This document shows, piece by piece, positions 48,150-60,198 of a DNA stretch of 64,000 bases; the first letter of the stretch is position 1, and each line of letters starts with the position of its first letter. The translations under genes were made by a program, and so were the position numbers. Below the pieces are notes generated by a model. The model made no database searches, was not told the DNA's origin, and worked only from the letters and a program-made list of their open reading frames with translations. The DNA comes from Neckera pumila (lineage: Eukaryota > Streptophyta > Bryopsida > Hypnales > Neckeraceae). The DNA lies in NCBI GenBank assembly GCA_963969595.1, contig OZ018411.1, forward strand, positions 7,194,501 through 7,258,500. Reading direction: 5' to 3'.

Positions 48150-49015
48150 TCATCATAGAAGACACTTTGGGATTTTAGGCAGGCTTGTGAGACATTAGTA
48201 TTTGCCATTATTTTATAAAACTTTTTGAAGATAGAAAGATATATTGTCTTTTGGAAGAATATAAATTTTATTTCAACTGGTGCATGAGAGCAAAACTTTT
48301 GCCACTCTAAGCCACATAAGTAGTTTGCTTTGCTAAGAAAAAGAAAAAAACTAAAACTTGATTATGTTTGTTTTTATGTGGATAGATTTATTGAACTCCA
48401 GTTGGATTAGTGAAGTGATGTGAAAGTTATGGATCTTTTTGCTTTGTGGGCAATCATTGTATCTTCTTGTCAAAATTGCATATTGGATTTGTTTTTGAGT
48501 TCAATTCACATTTTTCCAAGAAAATAGTTGTACCTGATTACCTTGGCTTGCTAAAATAATTTCACCTTTTAGGATTAGTGTGTTTCAATTCCATCTTAAA
48601 GCAATCAATGATTTAGTTTTTTCTTCTATCTTGCACTAATTTCTATCAAATAAATTTTTAAAATAAAGATTAAGATATTTGTTTAATTAGTTTTATTTGT
48701 AGATTCTCCACCGTAAAGATTTTGTATATCAAAAACTTGGTAGTGCAATATTCAAAGTTAAGAGTATTCAAAGTCTTCTATTCTAATTAAGCAAGGTGCA
48801 GTTCAAAAAGAAAAAATTCACTTTAAATGCACATAACTTGTAATTTACAAAGTCAATTTTTCTGAAATTTCTTCCATGCATTTTCACATTAGTTTAGTAC
48901 AAGATCTTGTGATTAGGTATGCAAAAAAAAGAATTTGAAGTTTTTTGCTCTTTGCAATTAAAATGACAATATTGAGTGTTTTTTGATGAAAAAATGGCAT
49001 TGGAACTTGATAATT
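48150..49015. mobile_element. Diverged copy of the 7.8-kb TTAA element
   Basis: The order of conserved phrases follows 7770-8669: gg(c)aggc(a)gg, a tttttgaa stretch, aaagttatgga, ttccatctta/ttccatctaa, ttctttctatcttg/ttcttctatcttgcac, agattctccac, catgcattttcac, agtacaagatcttgtgattagg/atataagatcctatggttag, and gaaaa(at)ggc. The ends are too decayed to fix TTAA, so the boundaries are approximate. Confidence 0.55.
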
Positions 49016-49895
49016 GCTTGCATCGTATATTCGTATTACAAATTATCATTATATTTTACATGTGTTAATCATAAATTTTTTATTGTTATTTTTAAAAAGA
49101 TGAGATCATTTAAATTTTTTTATATTTATGCTAAAAAAAATTTTCACTTGAAAGGTTTTAAATAATTGATTGGTCTCATTTTGTATGTAGAATATCAATT
49201 GCATTAAATACTAAATATTTTTTTTTTCTGTATTAGAATAAATATTTTTACAATCCTTTCACATTCATTCAAATTTTAAATTACAAAATTTTGAACATAT
49301 AAATATATTAATTTAATTTGAATTTAATTTAGCATTTAATTTAATTTAGATATATAATAAAAAATTTAGACTTATTTTGATTAGATTGAATGATTTTCAA
49401 TATAATAGGTCATGCAGTTTTTTAATATATAAATAAAATAGAATATTCAAATGAAATTGGAATGTAAAGTTACATGGATCTAAAGCCGATTACGTACTTG
49501 ATTAATCTATTGGATTTTAAGTTTTCTAAACTTTTTTTTTGGCTATTTATAAATCTGGAGTTTTTTAATGGCCATAAAGATTACCTATATATATTAGCAA
49601 AGATTGAATAAAGTATGATTTGCCTATTTTGCTGTTTCATTTACAAAAAATATATATGCAATACAAAGTTAGATCACAGCTGAAATTGGTAATTTAGATT
49701 GGTGATACAGCCCAAAGCATCATTATAAACAAATGATTTCATATATAATATATTCAAGATGAGTGTAAAGCCAAAGGAATAGAAAATGTATTCTAAATCA
49801 TGGCTTGGTATATATTGGCTTCTTTTAAATTTTATCAATAAAGGTATCTCAAAGAAAGTTTTCCAAAAGAAATAATCAGAAGGCCATCAATAATA
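49016..49895. other. AT-rich DNA without recognisable features
   Basis: Low-complexity A/T sequence; no coding signature, RNA gene or clear repeat seen. Confidence 0.45.
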
Positions 49896-50120
49896 TTGCC
49901 TCTTGCACAAAATTCAAAGATTTGTAAAATTAGGATTTTTTTCAAATTTAGAGTTTGTGGTTTGCATTGGGATGGTGACGTTGTGAAGGTCAAAGTCATT
50001 GTTGAAGCTATCAAGAAGCATCTCCATATGGCAATTTTAACCCTAACAAAGTCCAATCAAAATGTGGATGCAATTTTGTGGATTTTGTTTGGAGTGTTGC
50101 AAATGCATATTTTATACTAG
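49896..50120 (+). pseudogene. Possible coding remnant, unidentified
   Basis: A 74-codon open stretch (LHWDGDVVKVKVIVEAIKKH then LTKSNQNVDAILWILFG) has a more protein-like composition than its surroundings. It lacks a convincing start context or neighbouring exons and I do not recognise it. It may be a transposon gene fragment. Confidence 0.25.
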
Positions 50121-52111
50121 ACTTATAGGTCAATGGCACTAGCTCGTCAAAGCATTGTGAAAAACCATGACAAATATCTTTTCTTCAACCAATCATCATC
50201 ATCATTATGACAAGGATGAACAGAGACTGTCTAGTTGTTATGCTTGTGCTTGAATAAATGGTCAAAAACTATTGATTATTAATCTCAATACTTTGATGAT
50301 GATTTTTTGGGGTTATCAATTCATGCTAGATGTTTGGTGAGGATTGAGGCCAACAAGCAATTAAACAAGCTTCAAAGTTGAACTATGCAAGAGATATGAT
50401 GGTCTTCAACTAATATTATTCTCTTTTGTGCACATCTCATATGGTGACAAAATTAAGATTAAAGTAATACATGGAGTAAATTTTTTGATTCAAGATTGTT
50501 ATTGTTGTATGTCATTACTAAGTCCTAGGTTTTTCCTATGATTCAATTACAAGTCCAAATTATCTAGATTTTAAAAATTTGAGAAAAAATTTCTAAATAA
50601 AATTAAGTGTGCATTGTTTCAAAAGAATTGGTTGATGCAAAATGGTGTGGTGTATATCAATTGCCAACTCATCCTTGGATTGCTATAATATCCAAATTTG
50701 TTTTGAATGGAATTGACCAAGTTTGACCAATACAACTTTATACTAACATCTCTGTACGTTTTGTTATGGCTCATATTCAAATGCTTATATTAGAAAGAGA
50801 ACGCTTATGAGAGCACAATTTGAGATAGAAAGTTATAGAGGATGTAACTCAAATGGTTTTGCTTTGAGATGTCAATCTTGAAAATTTAAAGTACAGAAGA
50901 GGGTTGTTGCAATGGACTTTAGTGCATTACATTTGATGTTTTTTTAGCCCATGAAATCATTATCCAACTTGTCATGCAAATGTTGAAGCATGATGTAAGA
51001 ATTAGGAGTCTAAGTATTCTCAATGGACAAAAAATGCTAACATGAGAAATGGCTTCTGATGATGTTTTGTTCATTTAGAGACAAGCATCACAGTGCGTGG
51101 ATTGTATTTGACAAATCCCAGGTCAAAATTGGGACCAAGTGAACGGACAAAATTTTTAGAATTGTTGGTCTAGCAAGTCAAGTGATCTTTAGGAGCTCCG
51201 ATTATTTTTGGCACGAGTATGTTCCGTTGAAAAAGACATGAAATAATATAGGTGGCAACCATTTTAGTCACTTCTATTGATGTCTAGAGGCTCTATTGAT
51301 TTCCCTAGAGGGTAATGATATCAAGTTTGCTCAGGGGGATCACACCCCTATACATTTCAATATCATGTGCGATAATGGGATATTAATTGGGGGGTATTTA
51401 TATTTTTTAGAGTATTTTTTCTTTCCTATTTTTACTTAAAAAGCTACCGGCATGTATTATTTAGCACCCTATTTTTTTTCTATTTCATTTGAGGGATTAA
51501 TTTCTCACACCCTACTTTTTTTATACATTGTCAAGTTCTAGAAATCCCAAAAATAATTCTTTGAAAACACAAAACTAAATTTGTCTACAGCAAGCATTCT
51601 ATAGAACTGAAACTAGTGCTCTATACCAATGGGTCAGAAATCAATACCAATTAGCAAATATTTTAAGACCCATTGCAATCCAAAACCAAGAAACACAGAT
51701 CTACAAAAGACATACAGCTGCGACAGACAAATTGGGAAAGTATACCCAAAAGCAAGGAATACAAGGTGGACCACGTACAACCTGCTAGGACCTAGAAATG
51801 TGCACATTCATAAAATCCAGAAAGCTAAACTGAAAGCAAACAAAAAAGTAGCCACACAAGACTTAACATGTAACTAAGTTCACAAACACATTCACAAGTA
51901 GTATATGGGTCCATGCATACATTTACAGGCTCAAAACTTAGGGTTCAGATCATCCACCATACACAAATTGCTCCAATATGTATTCAAAAATATGAAACAC
52001 TGCAAAGTCGCGTGAGATTCATTAAAAATTTGCTGAAACGTGCACTGAAAAACTGAAAGAAACTACAATTGCGCACATAATACTAGAATTGCTAGGGAAG
52101 AAAAAACAACT
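50121..52111. other. Gene-free DNA between remnants
   Basis: I see no supported gene. Composition becomes less AT-rich after about 50.7 kb. The 82-codon ORF at 51629-51877 has no domain signature. Confidence 0.4.
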
Positions 52112-52640
52112 TCAAAAATCAAGGCCACAAGCTGTGGGTTTCAACCACATAGTTAGAAATGATTCCAGACAGACAGACAAAGGTGTCTTGAAGAGCTCGA
52201 TCTTCAAGTCGTGCAGCGCCCAACGTAGTCCTGCTAAGTCCTCCATAGTGAGGTCATCGAAGGCAATAGTGCACCATCGAGCGTCGGGTAGGGGCCAGTT
52301 GTTGGTGAAGGAGCCAGTTGTTGGTGAAGATGCCATAGTGGTCTTCAAATCGGAGCCGCACAAATTCCTCTTCTGTTGTCCAAACGGGAGGCAGAATGTC
52401 ATCAAACTCATGTCGCGCCAAACTGATTGCTCCCCACTTCGTAGTAAATTGCACAAACTCCCTCCAAGACGTGCTGGTCCCATGGATGTTGTCAATGGTA
52501 GCAATGGTGACCGGACTAGGGTCAATTGGCATGTCCCATTCCCAAGGATTGGACAAGTGAACCTGAGGCACAAGGATCGGGAGAGCCATATCCCGCAAAG
52601 GCAGCTCCAATCAACAGTCGCCATCAAGACTCTCAAGTAT
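52112..52640 (-). pseudogene. Broken ORF with a 19-bp frameshifting duplication
   Basis: On the minus strand a protein-like stretch runs in one frame from about 52610 (VHLSNPWEWDMPIDPSPVTI, then WREFVQFTTKWGAISLA and RLRFEDHYGIFTNN). It then continues in another frame (ARWCTIAFDDLTMEDLAGLR, then WALHDLKIELF). The switch falls on a 19-bp tandem duplication (52294-52310 repeated at 52313-52329). Removing one copy would join the two frames, so this was probably one continuous coding sequence. The family is unknown to me. A 211-codon + ORF covers the same DNA but looks like the shadow. Confidence 0.5.
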
Positions 52641-54006
52641 TATTCCAGTCAAACCAAAGCAAACAAACAGACTATCCAAGGCACACAAAAATGGGGTGGG
52701 AGAACACAACCGGGTGGAGGATAAGTAGTAAAAAGGTGACTACCTAGAAGAAGAGAATCCTCAAATGAATGAAGGGACAACAACAAGATTACAAAAAGAA
52801 AAAATAGCAAGGCCTCATGTTTCCACAGCACAATCCTACAATAATGAATAGTGCTAAGAAGGCAAATCCTAGAACCTGGTAGCAACAAGTTAGAAACAAC
52901 AAACCACAGCAGAACTAAGAAAGCACTAGACACTAAGTACAAGGAGAAATTTTCCTGGTGATTAACAACAGCTTTGGGGGCGCCCAAAACCAACGTACGT
53001 TGCGATCAACTACAACGAACAACAAGAAGACAACAATCAAAAACCAAAACAGCAAAGGAGCAGCGGAAAGAGCAAATCAAATACTAACGATTAGGAATAA
53101 AATGAAAGTGCGACCACCAGAGCAAAAGAAGAAGGAACCAACTCCCACGCTTGAGTTTAGGAGGACGCGCCCTTATGCCTGGTTTTCAGCTACAGAAGAA
53201 ATCAGTGACACAATTCAAGAGATTTACACAAGAACAACAAGGAGTAAGGACAATTTCATCATTAAACTTCATTTTGGTATTTGAAACTATGCGGATGCTA
53301 GTTCTGATTTAGGAAATAACCTCATACCATTCAGAAAATGGTAGCAAACCCAGCATGTCTCCCAACCAATGTGTATGAATTGACAAGTGTAAAGGAATAA
53401 TCAAATTTGAATGATATAACAATGTTTTTGGATTAAGAAGCTTATAGGTTAGGGTGCTCAAGGGTTACGGACTACTCTCAAGTATTCATGAATTAGGACA
53501 TGCTAATGATTAATCAAGTGATTATGCATAATCAAGTGCTCACCTGAGTTTTGACATGTTAATCAATTAGCTAAATCTTTTTTCAAACAAAAATGTGTAA
53601 CAAACTGTTGGTTTAACAGTCACTTAGACTACTAGTTTTGCACATGTAATATCCAAAGGAAAATCTGCCTTTTAGCATAAATTAACACCTAGGGCTACCC
53701 AAACTTAATCACATTGACAAACAAAATCAAAAAAATATTTGTACTTGCATTTTCTTTTGGGAGTCATTAAATAGCTAAATCTGAACGGATTTAGGGGGGC
53801 CTTCTTTTTTTGATTGTGAATTTCCCATAATGCAATTCATGATTAACAATTCCCTTTAGCTAAATTAGTGTGCCCAAATACAAAATTTTGTCAATTACCG
53901 ATGGTCACAGGGGACACACAGACTACAGTGGAAAAAACGCTGGCAAGACTTGTGTTGCAAAATGCATTTCTAAACACCGTGGTTTTAATTTAACAGAACT
54001 AAAATG
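52641..54006. other. Spacer between two decayed minus-strand genes
   Basis: A + ORF at 52958-53284 (108 codons, Lys/Gln/Asn-rich) is low complexity and unsupported. No RNA gene or clear repeat is seen. The two remnants on either side lie on the same strand and could derive from one mobile element, but I find no terminal repeats enclosing both. Confidence 0.35.
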
Positions 54007-57000
54007 TCATGTGGATTTATCTATGACCTCATTTAAGGACTCCGCATCCACGTGATCTAACTCAAACACTTCATTGTCTACATTGAACGACTTAGTCTCT
54101 GTATAAATAATGGTGTCAACATCTATCCAAATGCTATCAGAGTGGTCAAATTTGAATTTATAAAAGCCTGGTACTTTCCAAAAATAATTCAAATAGACCA
54201 TGAATGCAAATCCTCCATACTTGCCCTCCTACCTTTGTTGACATCCTGGTTCTACAAGTCGATAGGTTGAGTGCAATTCCCCCACATGGTACCCACTTTC
54301 CGCCTCATTTTCTGCACGCGACCTATACACCATGTGCCCCTTTCTACCCCATTGAAAACACATGTGGGCTGCAAATTCTTTGCGGGTCTTCCATTGCCCC
54401 TCCTCACGCCTTTGTTCACAGATGAGGTCAAAGAGTTGGTAGTCCCTAGCAAAAAATAGACTCCACAGTCCATGCCCAAACCAAGCAACATTATCTCCGT
54501 AGAAGAGGAAGCACTAATTGAGTCATCCGAGTTATTAAAATAAATCAAATTTTTGACTCTAGTCAGCCTGTCTTTTGAAAGAAACGGATTGGCATTCAAC
54601 TAGGAACCAAAGTCGACTTGAAAATCTTATGGCCTTGGAATTCAACGTAAAGGATTACCTTCTCGTTTGGGAATGTTGTGCTCACTTGAGGCTCCTCGGA
54701 GGAGAGCATTTTGGAAATGACATCACGAGTCTCACATTGCACAGACATGACAATGGTGGAAAAGTCTTTTGTAATTTCCTCCTCTCTACCATCAGAGGGG
54801 TTGCAATTTGACTCGGCGCTTGTTGGATTTGCATTAGAGGATTCCAAATCCTGACAAAGAACTTTGCCATCGCCATCTTCTCCCCTAACTGGTGTCCTTG
54901 AAGGAACAAAAGCAAAATTCTGCGGGTCAATCTTTTCCACTAACCACGGTGTGAGAAACCAAGTCTTTGTGGAACATTGCATTGGAGGTGCCATATTAAG
55001 AACTTGGAGCATGTCTTGAGCCAATTTTAAACCCCTTTGCAAGCCAATAGTAATGTCAGCGTTGGTGGCAACCAAAGTATAATCTGCCAAATTGCATTGA
55101 CGCTCCTTTTTTGCAGAGGATGCAGTCTTGCCCATATATTTTTCATTTTATTATGCACTTTATTGAATTTCAATCCATTTTCCTTCTACTCAGTGGCGGT
55201 TAGTCTATTCAAGGTGTTCACAGTGCTAACAAGTTGATGGATGTCATACGCTAGCTCATGTTCCTCCATTCCACCAATCTTAGAGATAAAAATTTCACAA
55301 GCATCACTGCTTGTCAAATGCAAAGGAACTGAAAATTATGGATATTTATCACGGAAGTGGAAAATGAGCAAGACAACAAAGTGACACAACATTTGCACAT
55401 CAATAGAGCACTACTGCAATACAAAGTTCACAGCTGTTGTTAGTTTTTTTGAGTTTCCACCAACTGAATGGTCTCCAAATTGAACCATAGTTTCCAAAGA
55501 CAAAAGAAGAAAGAAACTTTTGACGCTAAAACCACTTTTGACCTAAGATCCAATGCAAGGGACAGGAAAATGTTGATGTATTTCGAGCATACCTCCAAAT
55601 ACAATTCCGTCCCCAAAGTCCATTCTTGGTGTACCTCTTTGGATGTTTGTAGTAGACCCAAGCAATGTCAAGTTTGTCTTTGGCAGATTCTTTGTGCGAC
55701 GCCCAATTTTGGCAGTCCTTCCGGTTGGTGTCTTCAAGCTTCAGCCTGTGCTAGTCACAAGTGAATTTGTTGTACACCAAGCCCAAATGAGTCAAAGTCA
55801 CCACATCAGTCCCTAGCTGTGGCGTTTTCACAGGTGAGTCCATAGGATTTATCATTTTCTTATCGTTGTGAATGAAATCCTGGTCATGCAAGCCCACTAC
55901 ATCACCATGGCAATCCAATTTGGCACTAAACATACACCCGAGCCAATCCACCTGAAGACGTAGTCCATCACTAGACTTGTACTCAACAAGCATTAGCTAC
56001 CATTGCCACAAATTTTCATCACTTGCGTGTCCAATTACGGGTCCAACTTCAACCTTGCAATGCTTATCCCAAAGCTCTTCAATTTTGCACCATTGATTTC
56101 TTACCCACTGGAAATTGAAGTAGTTACAAGTGCAGGAAACACACAACACCAATCGGGGCATCTTCTCGTGTAGTGAACTTACCATGACCACTTGTGCAAA
56201 ACCTCCAACTTTATCACCGCGAAAGCACTCCAATATTTTATTGTAACCCCCTCTCTAATTCCCACATGCGGTTTATAGTCTGATATATAAACATGGTGTT
56301 CTATTGGTCCACAAAATCCGGCAAGGATATCAAAGCGTTGTTCATAAGACACTCTTGATCTCACCTTCATCTTGTCCTTAGCTAGTATCGCTAGGATTGG
56401 CCCTATGATTCCATGTGCCTGTTTGACGTCTCTATAAATGTCAGCCAACGCAGCAAAGATCTGACTGTGTTCACCCGCCACAAACCTAACACCCTTCTTG
56501 TTATCTCTCTTCATTGTACTATAATTAGGTCCAGAATAATTCAAAGCAAACAAGTCACACATCCTTCGACCCCCGTATACCTTCATGGTCTGGGCAAGTG
56601 GTTTGGAATTTTCAAAAAACTTGAAACCTTCTTTTCTACAATTAAGATTGGCCGCCACATCACACATAAAATCCCACTATGCACGCCTACCTACAAAAGC
56701 ACCAGACCTATGTGCGCTCAAAATATTACCACAAAACTTGTATACATTGTGTTCATTAGATGCAGCCTTGACATGTTTCTTTAGAGTAGGACACTTGACT
56801 TTCAACTGGGCAATTCTAAGCTTAGCTGCCCAGTGATATTGGCGCTCAACTCTCAATTTCTTACTTACTGACCTACTGTGCATTGTCAATTCCAGCAACA
56901 ACAGGTAGCCAATTTGCTGACCACCTCCAATCCCTCGAGTTCCTCGCTTTTCAAGCGACTATCCTCCCTTACCACCCTCAAACTGAATTCTGTCTCAAAG

Positions 57001-59061
57001 GAAATGTTAGCGCACTGCCGCACTCACTGCAAGTTAAAATTTCCCAGGGTTTATTATTTGTAAACATTCTAAGACAACTACGGTGTCTAAATGTTCCATT
57101 AAGTTTCACACATTTACCACCTATAACAATTGTTTCCTGCAACCAAGGTTCAGAAAACCAACTTTGACCGGGCTTCACATCAAATAACAAAGGCTGTACT
57201 TCAAACAATTTGCCTCTGTATAGTGCAGATGGACCACAAAAGCCCCAACACATGAGAGTTTACAGAAGGCGCGATCAATAATATTGGAATTATGTACCTC
57301 TTGGCTGTCTGATGCATGTCCATAAAAAGCATGCACTTGCTTTTGGCTATTGTGGGAGCATTCTTTCGTAGATTTTGATGGCCTCCCTTGCTTGCCTGAA
57401 AGTGCTGAAGCCTTCCTTGAATTGGCAGTCTGCAGAACTTTCTCAACATCTTTACTCCTTCCTACATGGTTTCTCAAGTTCGCTTCTAGATTCTTCTTTG
57501 GAGGGCATAAGCTGTACACATCGTGGCAAGTTACACATTTTGTCTTCCACCAAAAGCTCTTCAAATTTGTGGTATGCGGATCCCCTCCAATCACCTCAAA
57601 AGTCTTCCAAAGAAGGTCAAGGCTGTCATTCATGGACTCTAGAATTTGAACACCCTCCAGGATAAGCTCCTGGTGATCCTCAGCAGTGAGAATGATAGTT
57701 TTTTTTCTCCTTTGTAAGCGATTGAGGGTGGTTGCACCAGTCCACCATTCCCTTGAACACCAACTTCTAATATGCTGATTGCTTATGATGTGGCTCTTGC
57801 GGAAGTTTGAAAAGAGGTTGGAGATTTGGTCCTTTATGTGCTCCCCATTACTTCCTCCAAAATCCTTTATGCATTCTAGGCAATGGAGAATGACAACAGC
57901 ATTTTCATGCTTGTCGTAGGACTTTAGGCCCCACTCGTGATCCTCCAAACAAACGTCCTTCAACGCCTTCCGCAATTTCTATTCTCCCGCAGTGTACATG
58001 GCCATAATCTCCGCAGATACATTCTGAGACTTCAAAAGCAGTTTGTCGTTGCCATCACTAACCCGTGAAGAAGATGGCGGATCTGCAGGAATGTTGTGAT
58101 CTAAACCGTTGTCTTCCGTTGGAAATGTTGTTTTGATCGGATCTATGTTGTCATGCAGCCTCCCTTCATGGATCTGTTGCTGGTTTGCAACGCATTGTCT
58201 TTGGAGGTGCCAGTTTTGTCATACTCAAAGTCGTTACTTTGTCGGCTGTCATTGAATTCTTCATCAACTCCACCACTTTGTCTTTTGCAGACTGCATTCT
58301 CCACTTCTTTGTCGAAGGCTAGAATCACAAAGACACTGTCCTCAACGTTGTTGAGAGATTCGAGACTCATGGCCACCTTGCAGCATTCTTGTGGATCCCA
58401 GTATTGGTACACAAAATTTAAAACTCTTTTCTGTTCCAAACGCACTCTCAAATCAACCAAGGATTCTCCAACGTCAGCTTTCATAGTTCCAATGCACTTT
58501 GGAGGTGCACCTTCATATGCCAATGTGTAAACTTTGGGGCAATGGTCGGCTTGGGGTATCACTTTTTGGACACACTAATTACCTTATTTTTGTTTAAGGG
58601 CCCCACAGTTTGTCTAATTTGGTCATTTTTATCAAGTAAAAAGATCCTAAAATTTAAACAAAAAATCCTTGTGCCTCAACGAGATCAAGATATATGTTTC
58701 TAATGAGTTTTTTTGAAAAAATTTAAATTTTTGGATCTTTTTATAGATGTGAGAAAAAATGATATTAAAATAAAATTATTTGATATTCCAAATGCTTGTT
58801 TTTGAAGATTTTAGGTGCATAGGACAAAACTTACTATTTCAACTAAAAATTCATTAGAAATTTCTTAAAATTCTTTGATTGTGATGAATTTTTTTTTCTT
58901 GGTACATTACAAGTGTAGGTAGCTAAAACCACATTTTGTGAAATCACACTTTATTAAATTTAAGAGATGAAGTTGTTTAACACAATGTAGTGACTGACAT
59001 TATATTTTAGACAGCATTTTTGGGTACCCCAAGCTGACCATTGCCCTTTGATCTTCTTCAT
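54007..59061 (-). pseudogene. Large decayed transposon-associated-type gene
   Basis: Protein-like segments follow each other collinearly on the minus strand for 5 kb with changing frame: 59061-58143 (with a 510-bp insertion), 58150-57250, 57253-56978, about 56930-56240, 56233-55640, 55661-55440, 55430-55150, 55135-54605, 54599-54252 and 54201-54007. In-frame stops include TAG at 57979, 56677, 55997, 55751, 55411 and 55186 and TAA at 55336 (lowest + coordinate of each). Recognisable motifs are a Cys-pair/His segment (KCVTCHDVYSLCPPKKNLEA), RRMCDLFALNYSG, VGPVIGHASDE, GLHDQDFIHNDKK and IGRVQKMRRKVGT. The GHASD and HDQDFIHN motifs remind me of a multi-copy family of uncharacterised, probably transposon-encoded eukaryotic proteins; I cannot name it firmly. 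Some frame changes could be introns, but the number of in-frame stops shows it is dead. Confidence 0.75.
58537..59046. mobile_element. 510-bp MITE inserted near the start codon of the decayed gene
   Basis: The terminal inverted repeats are 22 bp with one mismatch: GGGCAATGGTCGGCTTGGGG at the left and, reverse complemented, GGGCAATGGTCAGCTTGGGG at the right. A direct TTTG flanks both sides (58533-58536 and 59047-59050), a 4-bp target duplication. Taking out the element and one TTTG joins ATGAAGAAGATCAAA (from 59061) to GTTTACACATTGGC in frame. The interior is AT-rich and codes for nothing. Confidence 0.85.
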
Positions 59062-60198
59062 CCTCGTGGAGAAGGCGCACTTGAAAATTTGACCCTGTAG
59101 GAGACCGTAATCTCAAAAAAGAAGCCATGAGCATTGACGGAACTCATGTCCACCCTAAATTTGGAAGGCTCAATTGATAACAAAACCTAATACCCTAAAG
59201 CCTGTTGCACACAAACCTGCAAGGCTGAATTGCCCTAAAATTGGACACCCTAACTTGTGCTACATAGGTTGAATCCAACAACAACAAAAGCAGGGAAGAA
59301 CAAACCAAAAACCAAAAACAAGTACCTGAAATAGTGCGTAGCAGGATTTGAGACTGAAATGGGGCGCATCGTCAAATTTGCAAGGTCTGCAAGGCACTTC
59401 CTGTCGCAAGAATCCCTGAACTTTGAACTGCTAGAATCCTAGTCCTTAACAAGCACAGAAGTGAGCAAGTGCACGTCCCTGCAATGTATAACTACAATGA
59501 AATCTAAACCAGCCATAAATTGCACAACAATGTAGAACTGATTGCAAACCCTAATCCACCAGCGTCTTCTCACAGAAACTCAGAGAAAAGACAGTGCAAT
59601 GGCGTGAACTCGCAAGGAGCACTCCACAAGAATCCAACGTGCGCCAACACACTCCTATATGACAACAACGCGCGCCACAGAAGCCGTTGCCAGGTTTTAA
59701 TCCGCCACACTCGGATGCTTATTTAAAGTAATATCTTCTTAATTGAAATCTGAAATTGGAATTATAGCCACCTACCAATACAACACTATTGTACAATACT
59801 TTCAAACTGAACCTACTAAAGACTTTTTGGAGCATCTAAGGTTTGCCCCCCTATTTTATTTCTACTGCTCCCAAAAGGTAGGTATTTCTCACCACCCTAT
59901 TTTTTTATAAAGGCCACTAAGACATATTACCAATGCTATGGTATTCTACCAAAATTATAAATTTTATCTTCCATGAATTAAATTGACCCTATTTTTTATC
60001 TCATGACACTTTCTACTGCATCGTGTGTAAACTCCCTAAGCAAGTTTTTAGTCTTGTTGATTATTCTTTGTGTGCTCCAGAACGTGTTTGACCATACCTC
60101 TGGGAATGAATAGTTAGTTGAAAATATGAATGAGAAATACAATAAAAAGCTACATTCACTTCAATTAGTTCTATTGATGGTTGCCTTTGTGCATATCA
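59062..60198. other. Upstream flank of the decayed gene; gene-free
   Basis: An acceptor-like cctacag lies on the minus strand about 40 bp upstream of the ATG at 59061, so an untranslated first exon may have been present. No other feature is supported. Several C5-6 and T-rich tracts occur at 59850-59910. Confidence 0.35.

Noticed and set aside
52089..52724. 211-codon plus-strand ORF
   Set aside because: The opposite strand reads as a more natural protein in two frames joined by a 19-bp duplication; the plus ORF is lysine/serine/glutamine-rich without domains.
58143..58562. Start of the decayed gene at MIPQADHCPK
   Set aside because: These codons are the terminal inverted repeat of an inserted element; the likely original ATG is at 59061.
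54007..59061. Reassigned TAG/TAA codons (as in some ulvophyte algae) instead of a pseudogene
   Set aside because: The eIF3c gene ends in TAG, HY2 in TGA and the giant coiled-coil gene in TAA, and thousands of codons in them lack internal TAG/TAA. The frame also shifts many times.
51380..59910. One large transposon with similar ends containing both decayed genes
   Set aside because: Only a shared caccctatttttt phrase supports it; no long direct or inverted termini were found.
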